A DNA stretch of 64,000 bases from JAGWRA01 sp035534615 (GTDB lineage Bacteria > Acidobacteriota > Vicinamibacteria > Vicinamibacterales > CAVVIG01). The translations under genes were made by a program, and so were the position numbers. The DNA lies in the NCBI GenBank assembly GCA_035534615.1, contig DATLRO010000089.1:1-64000 (forward strand). The letters run 5' to 3'. The notes under the pieces were generated by a model. That model did no database searches. It was not told where the DNA came from and saw only the letters and a list, made by a program, of their open reading frames with translations. Below, piece by piece: positions 15,680 to 24,028 of the stretch. The stretch's first letter is position 1, and each line of letters starts with the position of its first letter.

Positions 15680-16984
15680 ATGTCAGAGCTTCACACGCAC
15701 GACGCAGACCAGGCGCCGGCCTTCCGCCTGGACGTCCGGCTCCACGACACCCTGATGCAGCCGGCAGCCGCTCCCGCGGCGCTCGCGGCATCCGACGGAC
15801 CGGTGTCGCTGCCCGAGGCGGTCTTTCCGCACCACCCCGAGCTGCTGAGCGACGACGGGATTGACTACGACACACTGGAGCAACAGGCGGTGGCGGGACG
15901 GCGGCCGTGGACGTCAGCGCAGATCGCGCACGCCATGCGGCGCTGGGCGGTGCCGTACCTGGAGTCGCGCGTGCTGCCGGGCGACTTCCACCCCATCCTC
16001 ACGTACCTGTTCACCGAGTGGAAGTGCAACCTCGATTGCGGGTACTGCTGGGCCTACGAGAACCGCGTCAAGGGCATGACGGAAGAGGTGGCCCGGCGCG
16101 CGATCGACTGGCTGCTCGGCACGACCGGGCGGGTGCTCGCGCTGATGGGCGGGGAAGTGCTGCTGCGGCCCAGGTTCGCGCACCAGGTGATCGACTACGC
16201 GACGCAGCGGGGCTTCTGGGTCTACCTGCCGACCAACGGCCGCCTGATGCGGCCGGAGGTGATCGATCGGGTGGCGGACGCCGGGATCGCGACCGTGAAC
16301 CTGGCGGTGGACGCCCTGGACGTGAAACCGGGCCTGCCGAAGGCGCTGGCGCCGATCCGGACGAACTTCGACTATCTGATCCGGAAGCAGTACCGCTACG
16401 GCTACACGGTCTTCCTGAACATGTGCATCACGCGCACGAACCTGGACGACATCCGCCAGCTCACCGAACTCGCGCACGACCACGGCATCGCCACCGACTA
16501 CCACATCGTCGAATCGCCGATGACCGACCAGCCGCACTACCAGACGCGCGACGGCAACGACCTGTTCATCCGGCCCGAGGACTTCCCGCAGGTGGACGCC
16601 CTGATCGACTGGCTGATCGACCGGCAGCGGCAGGGCTACCGGATGGCCAATTCGGTCGAACGCCTGTCGCAGATGAAGGCGTTCCTGCGCGGCGGGCTGA
16701 AGGCCTGGAACTGCCGTGCCGGCCAGAACAGCCTGATCATCCGGACCGATGGAACGCTGGCGCCCTGCTTTCCGATGTATTCGGCGACGTACGACTGGGG
16801 CACGATCGAGTGGCCCAATTTCGACCGGGCCCAGCTCGACGGGATGAAGCAGCAGTGCCAGCCGCAGTGCTTCTCGACGCTCAATCACATCCTCGCGTTC
16901 TGCTACAACGACGCGCGGGTGATCCGCTGGCTGTTCCGGCAGGCGATGGCGGGGTTCCAGGGGGTCAAGGCGAATTTCGAGTGA
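15680..16984 (+). CDS. Radical SAM protein
   Basis: A 434-residue radical SAM enzyme. The [4Fe-4S]-SAM motif is CNLDCGYC (Cys116, 120, 123), with the WAYENR continuation and an MGGEVLLRP glycine motif. A C-terminal cysteine set (AWNCRAGQNS, LAPCFPMYS, QCQPQCFSTLNH, FCYND) suggests an auxiliary cluster of SPASM or twitch type. ATG at 15680 with GGAGGAAGAG immediately upstream. It follows the activase gene by 50 nt on the same strand, so the three form one unit. Substrate unknown; the N-terminal 100 residues do not match a domain I recognise. Confidence 0.85.
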   Translation: MSELHTHDADQAPAFRLDVRLHDTLMQPAAAPAALAASDGPVSLPEAVFPHHPELLSDDGIDYDTLEQQAVAGRRPWTSAQIAHAMRRWAVPYLESRVLPGDFHPILTYLFTEWKCNLDCGYCWAYENRVKGMTEEVARRAIDWLLGTTGRVLALMGGEVLLRPRFAHQVIDYATQRGFWVYLPTNGRLMRPEVIDRVADAGIATVNLAVDALDVKPGLPKALAPIRTNFDYLIRKQYRYGYTVFLNMCITRTNLDDIRQLTELAHDHGIATDYHIVESPMTDQPHYQTRDGNDLFIRPEDFPQVDALIDWLIDRQRQGYRMANSVERLSQMKAFLRGGLKAWNCRAGQNSLIIRTDGTLAPCFPMYSATYDWGTIEWPNFDRAQLDGMKQQCQPQCFSTLNHILAFCYNDARVIRWLFRQAMAGFQGVKANFE

Positions 16985-16988
16985 AGCA

Positions 16989-17002
16989 GACGCCCGGGCG
17001 TC
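16989..17002. other. Perfect 14-bp palindrome between convergent genes
   Basis: GACGCCCGGGCGTC lies between the radical SAM stop and the Mut7-C gene stop. It could form a short stem in either transcript, but there is no T tract on either side, so an intrinsic terminator cannot be claimed. Confidence 0.4.
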
Positions 17003-17762
17003 AGGCGCGCGGGACGTCTCCAGTCGCTTCCCGCCGCACGCGTTCGATGAACCGCGACACCCGGGCCCAGTGCGACCCCTGCCAGTACACCTGCCCGCAG
17101 CCGGGGCACAGCCGGAAGGCCGAATAGTGCTGCCGGGTCCGCGTCTCCAGCCGATCGTCCACGGCCGATTTCGGCACGTCGCGCAGCAGGGCGTTGCACC
17201 GCGGACATCGCGAGAACGGCGCCAGCGGCAGGGGGCCGAAGCGCTGGAGCACCTCGACGAGCTGCGCCCGCGGGGCCGATTCCCGGACGAGGCGGCCGTG
17301 CGTGACGAGGCCGCGCTTGAGCAGGCCGCGGTCCCGCGTCAGCAGGATGCGCCGCTCGCCGGCCGCGCGCGCCGCCAGTTCATCGTCCTGCGGATCCCGT
17401 TCGTACGCGGCGTCGAGCCCGAGAAGCCGGAGATACCTGGCGAGCCGGCCCAGATGGCCGTCGAGGATGAAGCGGGGAACCTCCAGCGGCTCGGGTCTGA
17501 CGCGGCTCAGCGGGCCGACGTCGATCGCGTGAAACAGCGGAAAGACGGCCAGGCGATCGGCATCGCGCACCTCGGCGTCGAAATCGACCGACTCGCCGTT
17601 GATCAGGATCAGATCGACCTCGGGGTGGGGAATCCCGAGCCGTTCGATCAGATCCTTGACCGACGTCCGTCGCTCGAACGCGCAGATCCGATCGGTCTGG
17701 CGCCCGCGCGGCGGCAGGAAGTCGTTCAGCGGCCCGTACGCGCGGACGGTCGCCTGCGGCAC
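17001..17762 (-). CDS. Mut7-C RNase domain protein with N-terminal ubiquitin-like domain
   Basis: A 253-residue two-domain protein. Residues 1-80 resemble the small beta-grasp (ubiquitin/ThiS-like) Mut7-C-associated domain (ILINGESVDFDAEVRDADRLAVFP). The rest is the Mut7-C domain, a PIN-fold predicted RNase, with FILDGHLGRLARYLRLLG, a DDELAARA acidic motif and ILLTRDRGLLKR. It ends in a zinc ribbon with CPRCNALL and LCPGCGQVYWQGSH. GTG start at 17762, one base after the stop of the HhH gene, so the two are co-transcribed and probably translationally linked. Target RNA unknown. Confidence 0.85.
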   Translation of the reverse strand: MPQATVRAYGPLNDFLPPRGRQTDRICAFERRTSVKDLIERLGIPHPEVDLILINGESVDFDAEVRDADRLAVFPLFHAIDVGPLSRVRPEPLEVPRFILDGHLGRLARYLRLLGLDAAYERDPQDDELAARAAGERRILLTRDRGLLKRGLVTHGRLVRESAPRAQLVEVLQRFGPLPLAPFSRCPRCNALLRDVPKSAVDDRLETRTRQHYSAFRLCPGCGQVYWQGSHWARVSRFIERVRREATGDVPRA

Positions 17763-17763
17763 G

Positions 17764-18636
17764 TCAGGCCACTCCGGCGCGGCCGGGCGCCGGCGCCATC
17801 TCCGCCTCGCGCCCCCGGACGACGCGCCGCCCCTTCAACGGGCCGCGCTCGGCCGTGACGACCGTGCACTGGCGCTCGGCGCCGCGGCCGTCATCCCAGT
17901 AGATGACGACCCAGTCGCGGGTGCGGCCGAGGCGGTGGGCGAGGGCGGTGTTGGAGAAGAGGGCCGTGTAGTGGCGGGATCCGCGCTCGGTGTGCAGCAC
18001 GGGCAGCCACGCCTGGCGGGAAGGATTGAACCGGCGCGGGGCAATCGTGACGAGCAGGCCGGCGGCCGCCTTCTCGCGGTATTCGCGGTCGATCGCCAGC
18101 AGCTCGTCGATCGACGGCCGGCCGTCCGATGCCGGCGGGGCCGGCGGTCGGACGCGCGCCAGGCGGTGCGCGAGCGAGTCGCGGATGCCGGCCAGCCGCT
18201 TGTGACCGATGCCGGCGATCTGCTCGAGCCGGCCGTCGTGCGCGGCCGCCTCGAGCTCCTCCAGCGTGTCGAGGCCGAGGTCGGTATGCAGCCGCTCGGC
18301 GAACGCGCGGCCGATGCCGGGGACCGATGCGAGCAGCTTCACCGGATCGCTCTCGCCCCGCAGCCGCTCCAGCATCGCCATCCGGCCGTGCTGCAGCACG
18401 TCGCGGATGGCGCGCGCGATGCTCTCGCCGACACCCGGCAGCGCCTGCAGCCCTTCCAGCCCTTCCTGCTCGAGCACCTCTGACACCGGCCGCGGCATCT
18501 GGCGCAGTGTCTCGGCCGCCCGGCGATAGGCGCGCACGCGGAACGGATTGGCACCCTGCGCCGCCAGCAGGCTGGCGACTTCGTCGAGCCGTCCGGCGAC
18601 GTTGTCGTTCAGGCGCTCAGCCATCGGTGCGGGCAT
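17764..18636 (-). CDS. Helix-hairpin-helix protein, PolX N-terminal-like
   Basis: A 290-residue DNA-binding protein. Its first 160 residues match the 8-kDa and HhH part of family X polymerase (PolX): FRVRAYRRAAETLRQM, then two HhH turns, LQALPGVGESIARAI and LLASVPGIGRAFAERLH, and a third LEQIAGIGHKRLAGI. The polymerase palm and PHP exonuclease are absent; instead there is a beta-rich C-terminal domain of unknown function (SRHYTALFSNTALAHRLG, DWVVIYWDDG). It may be a repair accessory protein. ATG start at 18636; a second ATG four codons on is possible. The gene reads away from the thr leader region. Confidence 0.8.
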   Translation of the reverse strand: MPAPMAERLNDNVAGRLDEVASLLAAQGANPFRVRAYRRAAETLRQMPRPVSEVLEQEGLEGLQALPGVGESIARAIRDVLQHGRMAMLERLRGESDPVKLLASVPGIGRAFAERLHTDLGLDTLEELEAAAHDGRLEQIAGIGHKRLAGIRDSLAHRLARVRPPAPPASDGRPSIDELLAIDREYREKAAAGLLVTIAPRRFNPSRQAWLPVLHTERGSRHYTALFSNTALAHRLGRTRDWVVIYWDDGRGAERQCTVVTAERGPLKGRRVVRGREAEMAPAPGRAGVA

Positions 18637-18715
18637 GGACGGAGATCCACCTGAACAGAAAGGTAGTCCGATCGCCGGACGAGGGCAAGCGCGTGAGAGG
18701 TGCGGCGGTTCGCGC

Positions 18716-18745
18716 TTGTCAGCCGCGCCTGCCGGATGCTACGCT
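18716..18745 (+). promoter_or_regulatory. Candidate promoter of the thr leader
   Basis: TTGTCA (18716-18721) and TACGCT (18740-18745) with an 18-nt spacer; the -10 box is a weak match. Transcription would begin around 18752, only a few bases before the GTG of the proposed leader peptide. The -10 assignment rests mainly on position. Confidence 0.3.
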
Positions 18746-18754
18746 TGCGGTGTT

Positions 18755-18856
18755 GTGATCGTGACGATGACCACGTCGATGCGGCGCATGTGTCGGGGCT
18801 CGATGCGACGGGCCCCCGCGGCCGAGGTGCGCCGACGTTCACGCGGGTCAGCATAG
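18755..18856 (+). CDS. Candidate leader peptide of the thr operon
   Basis: A 33-codon frame from GTG at 18755 to TAG at 18854-18856. It begins MIVTMTTSMRRMCRG and is rich in Thr and Met near its start (three Thr and two Met within the first nine codons, with Ile and Val), then arginine-rich. E. coli ThrL is likewise a Thr/Ile-rich peptide ahead of hom-type genes. The stop codon falls inside the loop of the hairpin at 18845-18870 and a terminator follows. There is no clear Shine-Dalgarno, so translation would be nearly leaderless. It could instead be a non-translated leader RNA. Confidence 0.4.
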   Translation: MIVTMTTSMRRMCRGSMRRAPAAEVRRRSRGSA

Positions 18857-18870
18857 CAGGACGCTGACCC
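18845..18870 (+). promoter_or_regulatory. Leader hairpin overlapping the leader-peptide stop
   Basis: GGGTCAGC (18845-18852) pairs perfectly with GCTGACCC (18863-18870) around a 10-nt loop that contains the TAG of the candidate leader peptide. A ribosome reaching this stop would melt the stem. A further possible interaction is GGGCTC at 18796-18801 with GAGCCC at 18895-18900, the 5' arm of the terminator, which would act as an antiterminator. Confidence 0.45.
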
Positions 18871-18895
18871 ACCCACACGGAACGATGGATACCAG

Positions 18896-18936
18896 AGCCC
18901 GGGAGGCCGCAAGGCGCTCCCGGGCTTTTTGTTTTT
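18896..18936 (+). terminator. Strong intrinsic terminator / attenuator before hom
   Basis: AGCCCGGGAG (18896-18905) pairs with CTCCCGGGCT (18917-18926). The stem extends inward through GCC/GGC to a GCAA tetraloop, with one unpaired G, and is followed by TTTTTGTTTTT. It sits 50 nt before the hom start codon and after a promoter-like sequence, so it would end transcription before the operon unless disrupted: the geometry of an attenuator. Confidence 0.8.
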
Positions 18937-18987
18937 CCGGCGGCGCGGAAACCGCCGGGCCCGCGTCCGCTTTCCAGGAGGAGTCTC

Positions 18988-20361
18988 ATGAGTGTCGATC
19001 CATCCCGTCAGTCCGGCAGCAGTCCGGGCGCCGCGCTGGCAGACCCTGGGCCTGTCGATCGGCCTTCGCCCCGTCCCCCTTCCGGCGCGCGGCCGTGCCG
19101 GTTCGCGCTGCTCGGATTCGGCACCGTCGGTCAGGCGCTCGTCCGCAGCCTGGTCGACGATCCCCGGCCCGAGCTCCAGCTCACGCACATCGTCAATCGA
19201 GACGTCTCCCGGAAACGGGTGCCGTGGACGCCCGGAACGGTCCGCTGGACGGACGACCTCGCGGAGGTGCTCGACAGCGACGTCGACGTCATCGTGGAGC
19301 TGATCGGCGGCGTCGACCCGGCCGGCGCCTGGATGCGCGCCGCACTCGAGGCCGGCAAGTCGGTGGTGACCGCCAACAAGCAGGCGGTCGCGCACGCCGG
19401 ACCGGAGCTGGCGGCGCTGGCCCGCGCCCGCGGCCTGGAGTTCCGGTTCGAGGCGGCGGTCGGCGGCGCGGTGCCGATGCTCGGCGGGCTGCGCGACGGT
19501 CTCGCCGGCGACCGCGTGCGCGCCATCGTCGGACTGCTGAACGGCACGTGCAATGCGATTTTGAGCTGCATCGAGCGGACGGGCGCCTCGTTCGAAGAGG
19601 CGCTGGGCGAGGCGCGCCGGCTCGGGCTGGCGGAGGCCGATCCGTCGGACGATCTGGAGGGCCGTGATGCCGCGGCCAAGCTCACCCTCCTGTGCGGCGT
19701 CGGGTTCGGCCGGCATGCCGATCCGGGCGGCTGGCCGTGTCAGTCGATCGCCGGGATCGAGCCAGTCGACTTCATCTACGCCGGGCGGCTCGGCTGTACG
19801 ATCCGGCAGGTCGCGTATGCCGAGCCGGCGGACGGGGCGCTCGCCGGGTGGGTCGGCCCCGCGCTCGTGCCGGCGTCGTCGCTGCTGGCCCACGTGCATG
19901 GGAGCCGGAACATCCTGCTGGCGGCCGGCACGGCGGCCGCGCAGACCGGTTTCTTCGGCGTTGGCGCCGGCGGACGGCCGACGGCGGTGGCCGTGCTGTC
20001 GGACCTCCTGGCGATTGCGTCCGGCGCCCGCCAGTCCTGCTGCGAGCCCGCGATTCCGGCCCGCACCCGGGCGATCGAGCCGCCGCGGCCGCAGCGCCGG
20101 TACGTCCGCTTCGTCGTCCGGGATCAGCCCGGCATCATTGCCACGCTTGCCGCCGCATTTGCCGCGGAGGAGATCAGCCTCGAGGCCGTCCTGCAGGAAC
20201 CGCCCGTCCGGCAGGCGGAGCTGCCGTTCGTCATCACCCTCGACCCGTGCCCCACGCCTGCTCTCCATCGGGCGCTCGACGTGATCGGGCACTGCCGCTT
20301 TCACGCGAAGCCGCCGTTGAGCCTTCGCATGCCCGACGACCTCGAGGACGCGGGCGCCTGA
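18988..20361 (+). CDS. hom: Homoserine dehydrogenase
   Basis: A 457-residue NAD(P)-dependent enzyme that reduces aspartate semialdehyde to homoserine, the branch point to threonine and methionine. The Rossmann motif is FALLGFGTVGQALVRSL. VVTANKQAVAHAG and GAVPMLGGLRDGL, GLLNGTCNAILS and the catalytic LAEADPSDDLEGRDAAAKL motif follow. The C-terminus is an ACT domain (RYVRFVVRDQPGIIATLAAAF), the usual site of threonine feedback. AGGAGG precedes the ATG at 18988. It stands first in the hom-thrC operon behind a terminator at 18896-18936. An N-terminal extension of about 35 low-complexity residues precedes the fold. Confidence 0.95.
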   Translation: MSVDPSRQSGSSPGAALADPGPVDRPSPRPPSGARPCRFALLGFGTVGQALVRSLVDDPRPELQLTHIVNRDVSRKRVPWTPGTVRWTDDLAEVLDSDVDVIVELIGGVDPAGAWMRAALEAGKSVVTANKQAVAHAGPELAALARARGLEFRFEAAVGGAVPMLGGLRDGLAGDRVRAIVGLLNGTCNAILSCIERTGASFEEALGEARRLGLAEADPSDDLEGRDAAAKLTLLCGVGFGRHADPGGWPCQSIAGIEPVDFIYAGRLGCTIRQVAYAEPADGALAGWVGPALVPASSLLAHVHGSRNILLAAGTAAAQTGFFGVGAGGRPTAVAVLSDLLAIASGARQSCCEPAIPARTRAIEPPRPQRRYVRFVVRDQPGIIATLAAAFAAEEISLEAVLQEPPVRQAELPFVITLDPCPTPALHRALDVIGHCRFHAKPPLSLRMPDDLEDAGA

Positions 20362-20410
20362 GCGCACGCGGATCCCGGATTTCATCTGAATCGGAAAAGG
20401 AGAGAGCAGC

Positions 20411-21688
20411 ATGCCTGCCTTCGTTGGATTGCGGTGCCACGTGTGTCAGACGGCGTTTCCGCCGGAGGCGCTGTTCGTGTGCGATCGGTGTCTCGGACCG
20501 CTGGAGGTCGTGTACGACTACCGCGCGGTCCGTGTGACACGCGAAGAGATTGAGAAGCGCCCGCGCAATCTGTGGCGCTACCGCGAGCTGCTGCCGATCG
20601 CCGGCGAGCCGCGGACCGGGTTCGGATCGGGCTTCACGCCGCTCATCAGGTGCGACCGGCTGGCCCGCGAGCTCGGGCTGCGCGAGCTCTACATCAAAGA
20701 CGACTCGGTGAATCACCCGACGCTGTCGTACAAGGACCGGGTCGTCTCGGTCGCCGCGACGCGCGCCGTGGAGCTCGGCTTCGATACGCTGGCCTGCGCC
20801 TCCACCGGAAACCTGGCGAACAGCGTGGCGGCGCACGCGGCGCGGCTGGGACTCCGCTGCGTCGTGTTCATTCCGGACAACCTCGAGGCCGGCAAGGTGC
20901 TCGGCTCGGCGATCTTTCAACCGACGATCGTGGCGGTGCACGGCACGTACGACGATGTGAACCGGCTGTGCACGCAGATCGCGGACCGCCATGGCTGGGG
21001 ATTCGTGAACATCAACCTGCGGACGTACTACGCGGAAGGTGCGAAGACGCAGGGCTTCGAAATCGTCGAGCAGCTCGGCTGGCGGTTTCCCCGGCACGTC
21101 GTCTCGCCGGTGGCGGGCGGCACGCTGCTGCCACGGCTGGCGCGCGCGTTCCGCGAGCTGCGCGAGGTCGGACTGGCCGACGGCGAGCTGCCGGCGATAC
21201 ACGCCGCCCAGGCGGCCGGCTGCGCGCCGGTCGTTCGCGCGCTGGAAGAGGGGCTGGACCATCCCGAGCCGGTGCGGCCGGACACCCTCGCGAAATCGAT
21301 CGCGATCGGCAATCCGGCGGACGGTTATCAGGTGCTGCAGGAGGTCCGGGCCAGCGGCGGCTCCGGGGCGGCGGTGTCGGACGGGCAGATTGTCGAGGCG
21401 ATCGAGCGGCTCGCGCGGACCGAGGGGATCTTCACCGAGCCGGCCGGCGGCACGACACTCGCCGCGACCATCCGGCTGGTCGAGACCGGCGTCATCGGGC
21501 CGGACGAGCCGGTAGTCGTCTGCGTGACCGGCAACGGCTATAAGACGCAGGAGGTGCTCCATGGGCGGCTGCCGGCGCCGGTCCGCCTGGGACGTTCGCT
21601 CGCCGAATTCGAGGCGTGGCTGGCGGGCGGACACGGTGCGCCGACGGCGGACGGCACACGGCCGCCGGCACCGGCGCCGTTCGCGTAG
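20411..21688 (+). CDS. thrC: Threonine synthase
   Basis: A 425-residue PLP enzyme that converts O-phosphohomoserine to threonine. The N-terminus has a CHVCQTAFPPEALFVCDRC zinc-ribbon-like motif seen in the shorter, plant/archaeal-type threonine synthases. The PLP lysine is Lys108 in LSYKDRVVSVAATRA. STGNLANSVAAHAARLG and the glycine-rich phosphate site follow, and PAGGTTLAATIRLVETG is near the C-terminus. ATG at 20411 is preceded by AAGGAGAGAGC. It is 49 nt after hom and clearly in the same operon. thrB is not present here. Confidence 0.95.
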   Translation: MPAFVGLRCHVCQTAFPPEALFVCDRCLGPLEVVYDYRAVRVTREEIEKRPRNLWRYRELLPIAGEPRTGFGSGFTPLIRCDRLARELGLRELYIKDDSVNHPTLSYKDRVVSVAATRAVELGFDTLACASTGNLANSVAAHAARLGLRCVVFIPDNLEAGKVLGSAIFQPTIVAVHGTYDDVNRLCTQIADRHGWGFVNINLRTYYAEGAKTQGFEIVEQLGWRFPRHVVSPVAGGTLLPRLARAFRELREVGLADGELPAIHAAQAAGCAPVVRALEEGLDHPEPVRPDTLAKSIAIGNPADGYQVLQEVRASGGSGAAVSDGQIVEAIERLARTEGIFTEPAGGTTLAATIRLVETGVIGPDEPVVVCVTGNGYKTQEVLHGRLPAPVRLGRSLAEFEAWLAGGHGAPTADGTRPPAPAPFA

Positions 21689-21739
21689 CGTGCGCTGCGC
21701 GCTGCTCCGGTGAGGGCTGAAGGCCATGCCGGCCGCGTT

Positions 21740-22426
21740 TCAGCGGGCCGCTCGGCCGGCAGCCTCAGGTGGCCCGTCCTTCCGGAAGTCAGGGGCGTCG
21801 CCGGTCGGGCCGGCCGGGATGGGCCGCAACTGTTCTTCGTTCTCGCCGTAGTAGGACTGGCGGAGCACCGGCAGCTGACGGTGATAGCCCTCGGCGTCGC
21901 CGAAGTCGACGAACAGCTGGTAGCGGCGGTGGGGGGCGGCGACGGGACGCGCGTGCCGGATGGGGCACCAGTACTGCTCGGTCCGGGCGGCGACCTCCCG
22001 CACGTAGGCGAAGAGCCCGTTGGCGTAGCCGCAGTACACGCAGTTGGTTTTTTCGATGCCGTTCAGGTAGGCGAGCCTGTGCCGATCGATGGCGAAGAAC
22101 CGCCGCCGCGGGACGCGGGGGATGCCGTAGACGGGAAAGCAGACCCGCTGGTAGAGCGAAATCCACACATCGACCAGCACGAGCGGGACGATCAGGGAGT
22201 AGATCACCGGCGCGGTGATCAGGCTGAGCAGGTTCGATTTCAGCAGGAACGCCGCGATGCCCTGCCGCAGACGGGCGTGCGCCTGCCGCACCTCCCGCCC
22301 GAACTGGACCCTGTTCTGCTGAATCCGGAAATGCCAGCGCTCCTGCTGCGCGGCGAATTCCCGTTCCAGTTCGCGTTCGGCGGTGCGAATGCGGACGAAG
22401 ATCGCTTCGACCTGCGGCGTCATCAT
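21740..22426 (-). CDS. Conserved membrane-associated protein of unknown function
   Basis: A 228-residue protein I cannot name. From the ATG at 22426, preceded by GGAGG, it has an N-terminal amphipathic/coiled-coil stretch (about residues 1-60, ELEREFAAQQERWHF). A single hydrophobic region follows (LLSLITAPVIYSLIVPLVLV). Then come a conserved aromatic block (YGIPRVPRRRFFAIDRHRL), NCVYCGYANGLFAY with a CxxC pair, and EQYWCPIRHA with a further Cys and His, a possible metal site on the cytoplasmic side. The C-terminus is charged and repetitive. A longer frame upstream to 22495 lacks a ribosome site. It lies between thrC (convergent) and the P450 (divergent). Confidence 0.65.
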   Translation of the reverse strand: MMTPQVEAIFVRIRTAERELEREFAAQQERWHFRIQQNRVQFGREVRQAHARLRQGIAAFLLKSNLLSLITAPVIYSLIVPLVLVDVWISLYQRVCFPVYGIPRVPRRRFFAIDRHRLAYLNGIEKTNCVYCGYANGLFAYVREVAARTEQYWCPIRHARPVAAPHRRYQLFVDFGDAEGYHRQLPVLRQSYYGENEEQLRPIPAGPTGDAPDFRKDGPPEAAGRAAR

Positions 22427-22561
22427 GCCTCCGGGGGAGCTGTTGCGGTTCGGAAGTGGCGAACCTAGAATTGAGGAGGGCGTCGGCTTTGTCAATCAAC
22501 TGATGGCCGGTGCCTGAACGTTCGCCCGCGCGCGTTCGACGGGAGGCTCGAGCCGCACTCC

Positions 22562-23911
22562 ATGCCCCATGTCCTTCTGCCGCTGCCGCCCGGGCCGGAG
22601 ACCCGGCCGTCCTGGCGCAATCTGCTGCGCCTGCGCCGCGATCCCCTGGCGTTTCTGACCGCGCTGGCCCGTGACTACGGCGACGTGTCGATGTTCCGCG
22701 TCGGGCCGGTGCCGATCGTCCTGCTCAATCATCCCGACTACGTGCGCGACCTGCTGGTGACGCACGAGTGGAACTTCGTCAAGGGGCCAGGCCTCGAACG
22801 GACGAAGCGCCTGCTGGGCGAAGGCCTGCTGACGAGCGAGGGGGAACTGCACCGGCGGCAGCGACGGCTGGCGCAGCCGGCGTTTCACAAGCAGCGGATC
22901 GCCGCCTACGGAGATACGATGGTCGAGTACGCGGCGCGGGCACGCGCGCGCTGGCAGCCGGGCGACACGGTCGACATCCGGCACGAGATGATGCGCCTGA
23001 CGCTCGCCATCGTCGGCCGGACGCTGTTCGACGCGGACGTGGAATCGGAGGCTGGCGAGATCAACGCGGCGCTGACCACGGCGGTCGAGAGCTTCGTCAC
23101 GTTCGCGTCGCCGATCACGCTGCTGCTGGATCGGCTGCGGACGCCGCGGAACCGGCGGTTCGAGCGCGCGCGGGACCGGCTCGACGAGACGATCGCGCGG
23201 ATGATCGAGGCGCGCCGCGCGCACGGACCGGCGCGCGACGATCTGCTGTCCCGCCTGCTGGAGGCGCAGGATGCCGACGGCGGCGGCATGTCGGACGAGC
23301 TGCTGCGCGACGAGGCGATGACGCTGTTCATCGCCGGTCACGAGACGACGGCCAATGCGCTGACGTGGACCTGGTACCTGCTGGCCCGGCATCCGGAGGT
23401 GGAAGCGCGCCTGCACGCCGAGATCGACGAGGTGCTGGGCGGGCCGCACGGCCGGCTGCCGGCGGCCGGGGACGTCCCGCGGCTCGCCTACGTCGAGATG
23501 GTGTTCGCGGAGGCGATGCGCCTGTACCCGCCCGCCTGGATCATGGGGCGGCGCGTGGTGACCGATCATCACGTCGGCGGATTCCTGGTGCCGCGCAATG
23601 CCGTGGCGGTGGTCAGCCAGTGGGTGATGCACCACGATCCGCGCTTTTTTCCCGAGCCGGACGCCTTCCGGCCGGAGCGCTGGACGCCGGAGGCGCGGGC
23701 GGAGCGCCCGCGCCTGGCGTATTTCCCGTTCGGCGCCGGCTCGCGTCTGTGCATCGGAGAGCCGTTCGCGTGGCTCGAAGGCGTGCTCGTCACGGCCACG
23801 ATTGCCCAGCAGTGGACGATGCGGGCCGCGCCGGGGCAGACGATTGCGCTGCAGCCGAAGATCACGCTGCGCCCGAAGGACGGCGTGCGGATGACCCTGG
23901 CGCGCCGATGA
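22562..23911 (+). CDS. Cytochrome P450
   Basis: A 449-residue P450 monooxygenase. It has the I-helix oxygen-binding motif FIAGHETTANAL, the ExxR motif EAMRLYPP, the PERF-type PDAFRPERW, and the haem-ligand loop FPFGAGSRLCIGEPFA with Cys397. There is no membrane anchor, as usual for bacterial soluble P450s. No ferredoxin or reductase is adjacent, although a small mono-cluster ferredoxin is encoded at 28663. The substrate cannot be deduced. ATG at 22562. The full length and intact motifs indicate an active enzyme. Confidence 0.95.
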   Translation: MPHVLLPLPPGPETRPSWRNLLRLRRDPLAFLTALARDYGDVSMFRVGPVPIVLLNHPDYVRDLLVTHEWNFVKGPGLERTKRLLGEGLLTSEGELHRRQRRLAQPAFHKQRIAAYGDTMVEYAARARARWQPGDTVDIRHEMMRLTLAIVGRTLFDADVESEAGEINAALTTAVESFVTFASPITLLLDRLRTPRNRRFERARDRLDETIARMIEARRAHGPARDDLLSRLLEAQDADGGGMSDELLRDEAMTLFIAGHETTANALTWTWYLLARHPEVEARLHAEIDEVLGGPHGRLPAAGDVPRLAYVEMVFAEAMRLYPPAWIMGRRVVTDHHVGGFLVPRNAVAVVSQWVMHHDPRFFPEPDAFRPERWTPEARAERPRLAYFPFGAGSRLCIGEPFAWLEGVLVTATIAQQWTMRAAPGQTIALQPKITLRPKDGVRMTLARR

Positions 23912-23983
23912 CGCGCCCGGCCCGTGGGGGCCCCGCGGTGGACGGCCGGGCGGCGCGTTCATCCCGGGCCCGTGCGCGGGATG

Positions 23984-23989
23984 TACAAT
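23984..23989 (+). promoter_or_regulatory. Possible -10 box for dps
   Basis: TACAAT lies 40 nt before the dps start codon, in GC-rich DNA where such a hexamer stands out. No good -35 box is visible at the right distance, so an activator or an alternative sigma factor may help. Assigned by position only. Confidence 0.35.
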
Positions 23990-24028
23990 AGTGAGGCCGT
24001 CAGATACGGCTGCGAACACGGAGGACGT

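Noticed and set aside
11967..15875. A very long minus-strand open frame across the activase genes (about 1,300 codons)
   Set aside because: It is antisense to strongly conserved coding sequence on the plus strand and its composition (Arg/Gln/Leu-rich, no motifs) is typical of GC-rich mirror frames.
10187..16984. Benzoyl-CoA reductase pathway, given the BadF-type ATPases and a dienoyl-CoA hydratase-like gene at 43464
   Set aside because: The hydratase is 27 kb away and no reductase subunits or ring-cleavage genes are present; the activase belongs to a different long-protein family.
16989..17002. Bidirectional terminator between the radical SAM and Mut7-C genes
   Set aside because: The palindrome has no T tract on either strand, so it is reported only as a palindrome.
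18840..18940. T-box or SAM-type riboswitch ahead of hom
   Set aside because: No T-box core sequence and no SAM-riboswitch motif were recognised; only the terminator and hairpin are supported.
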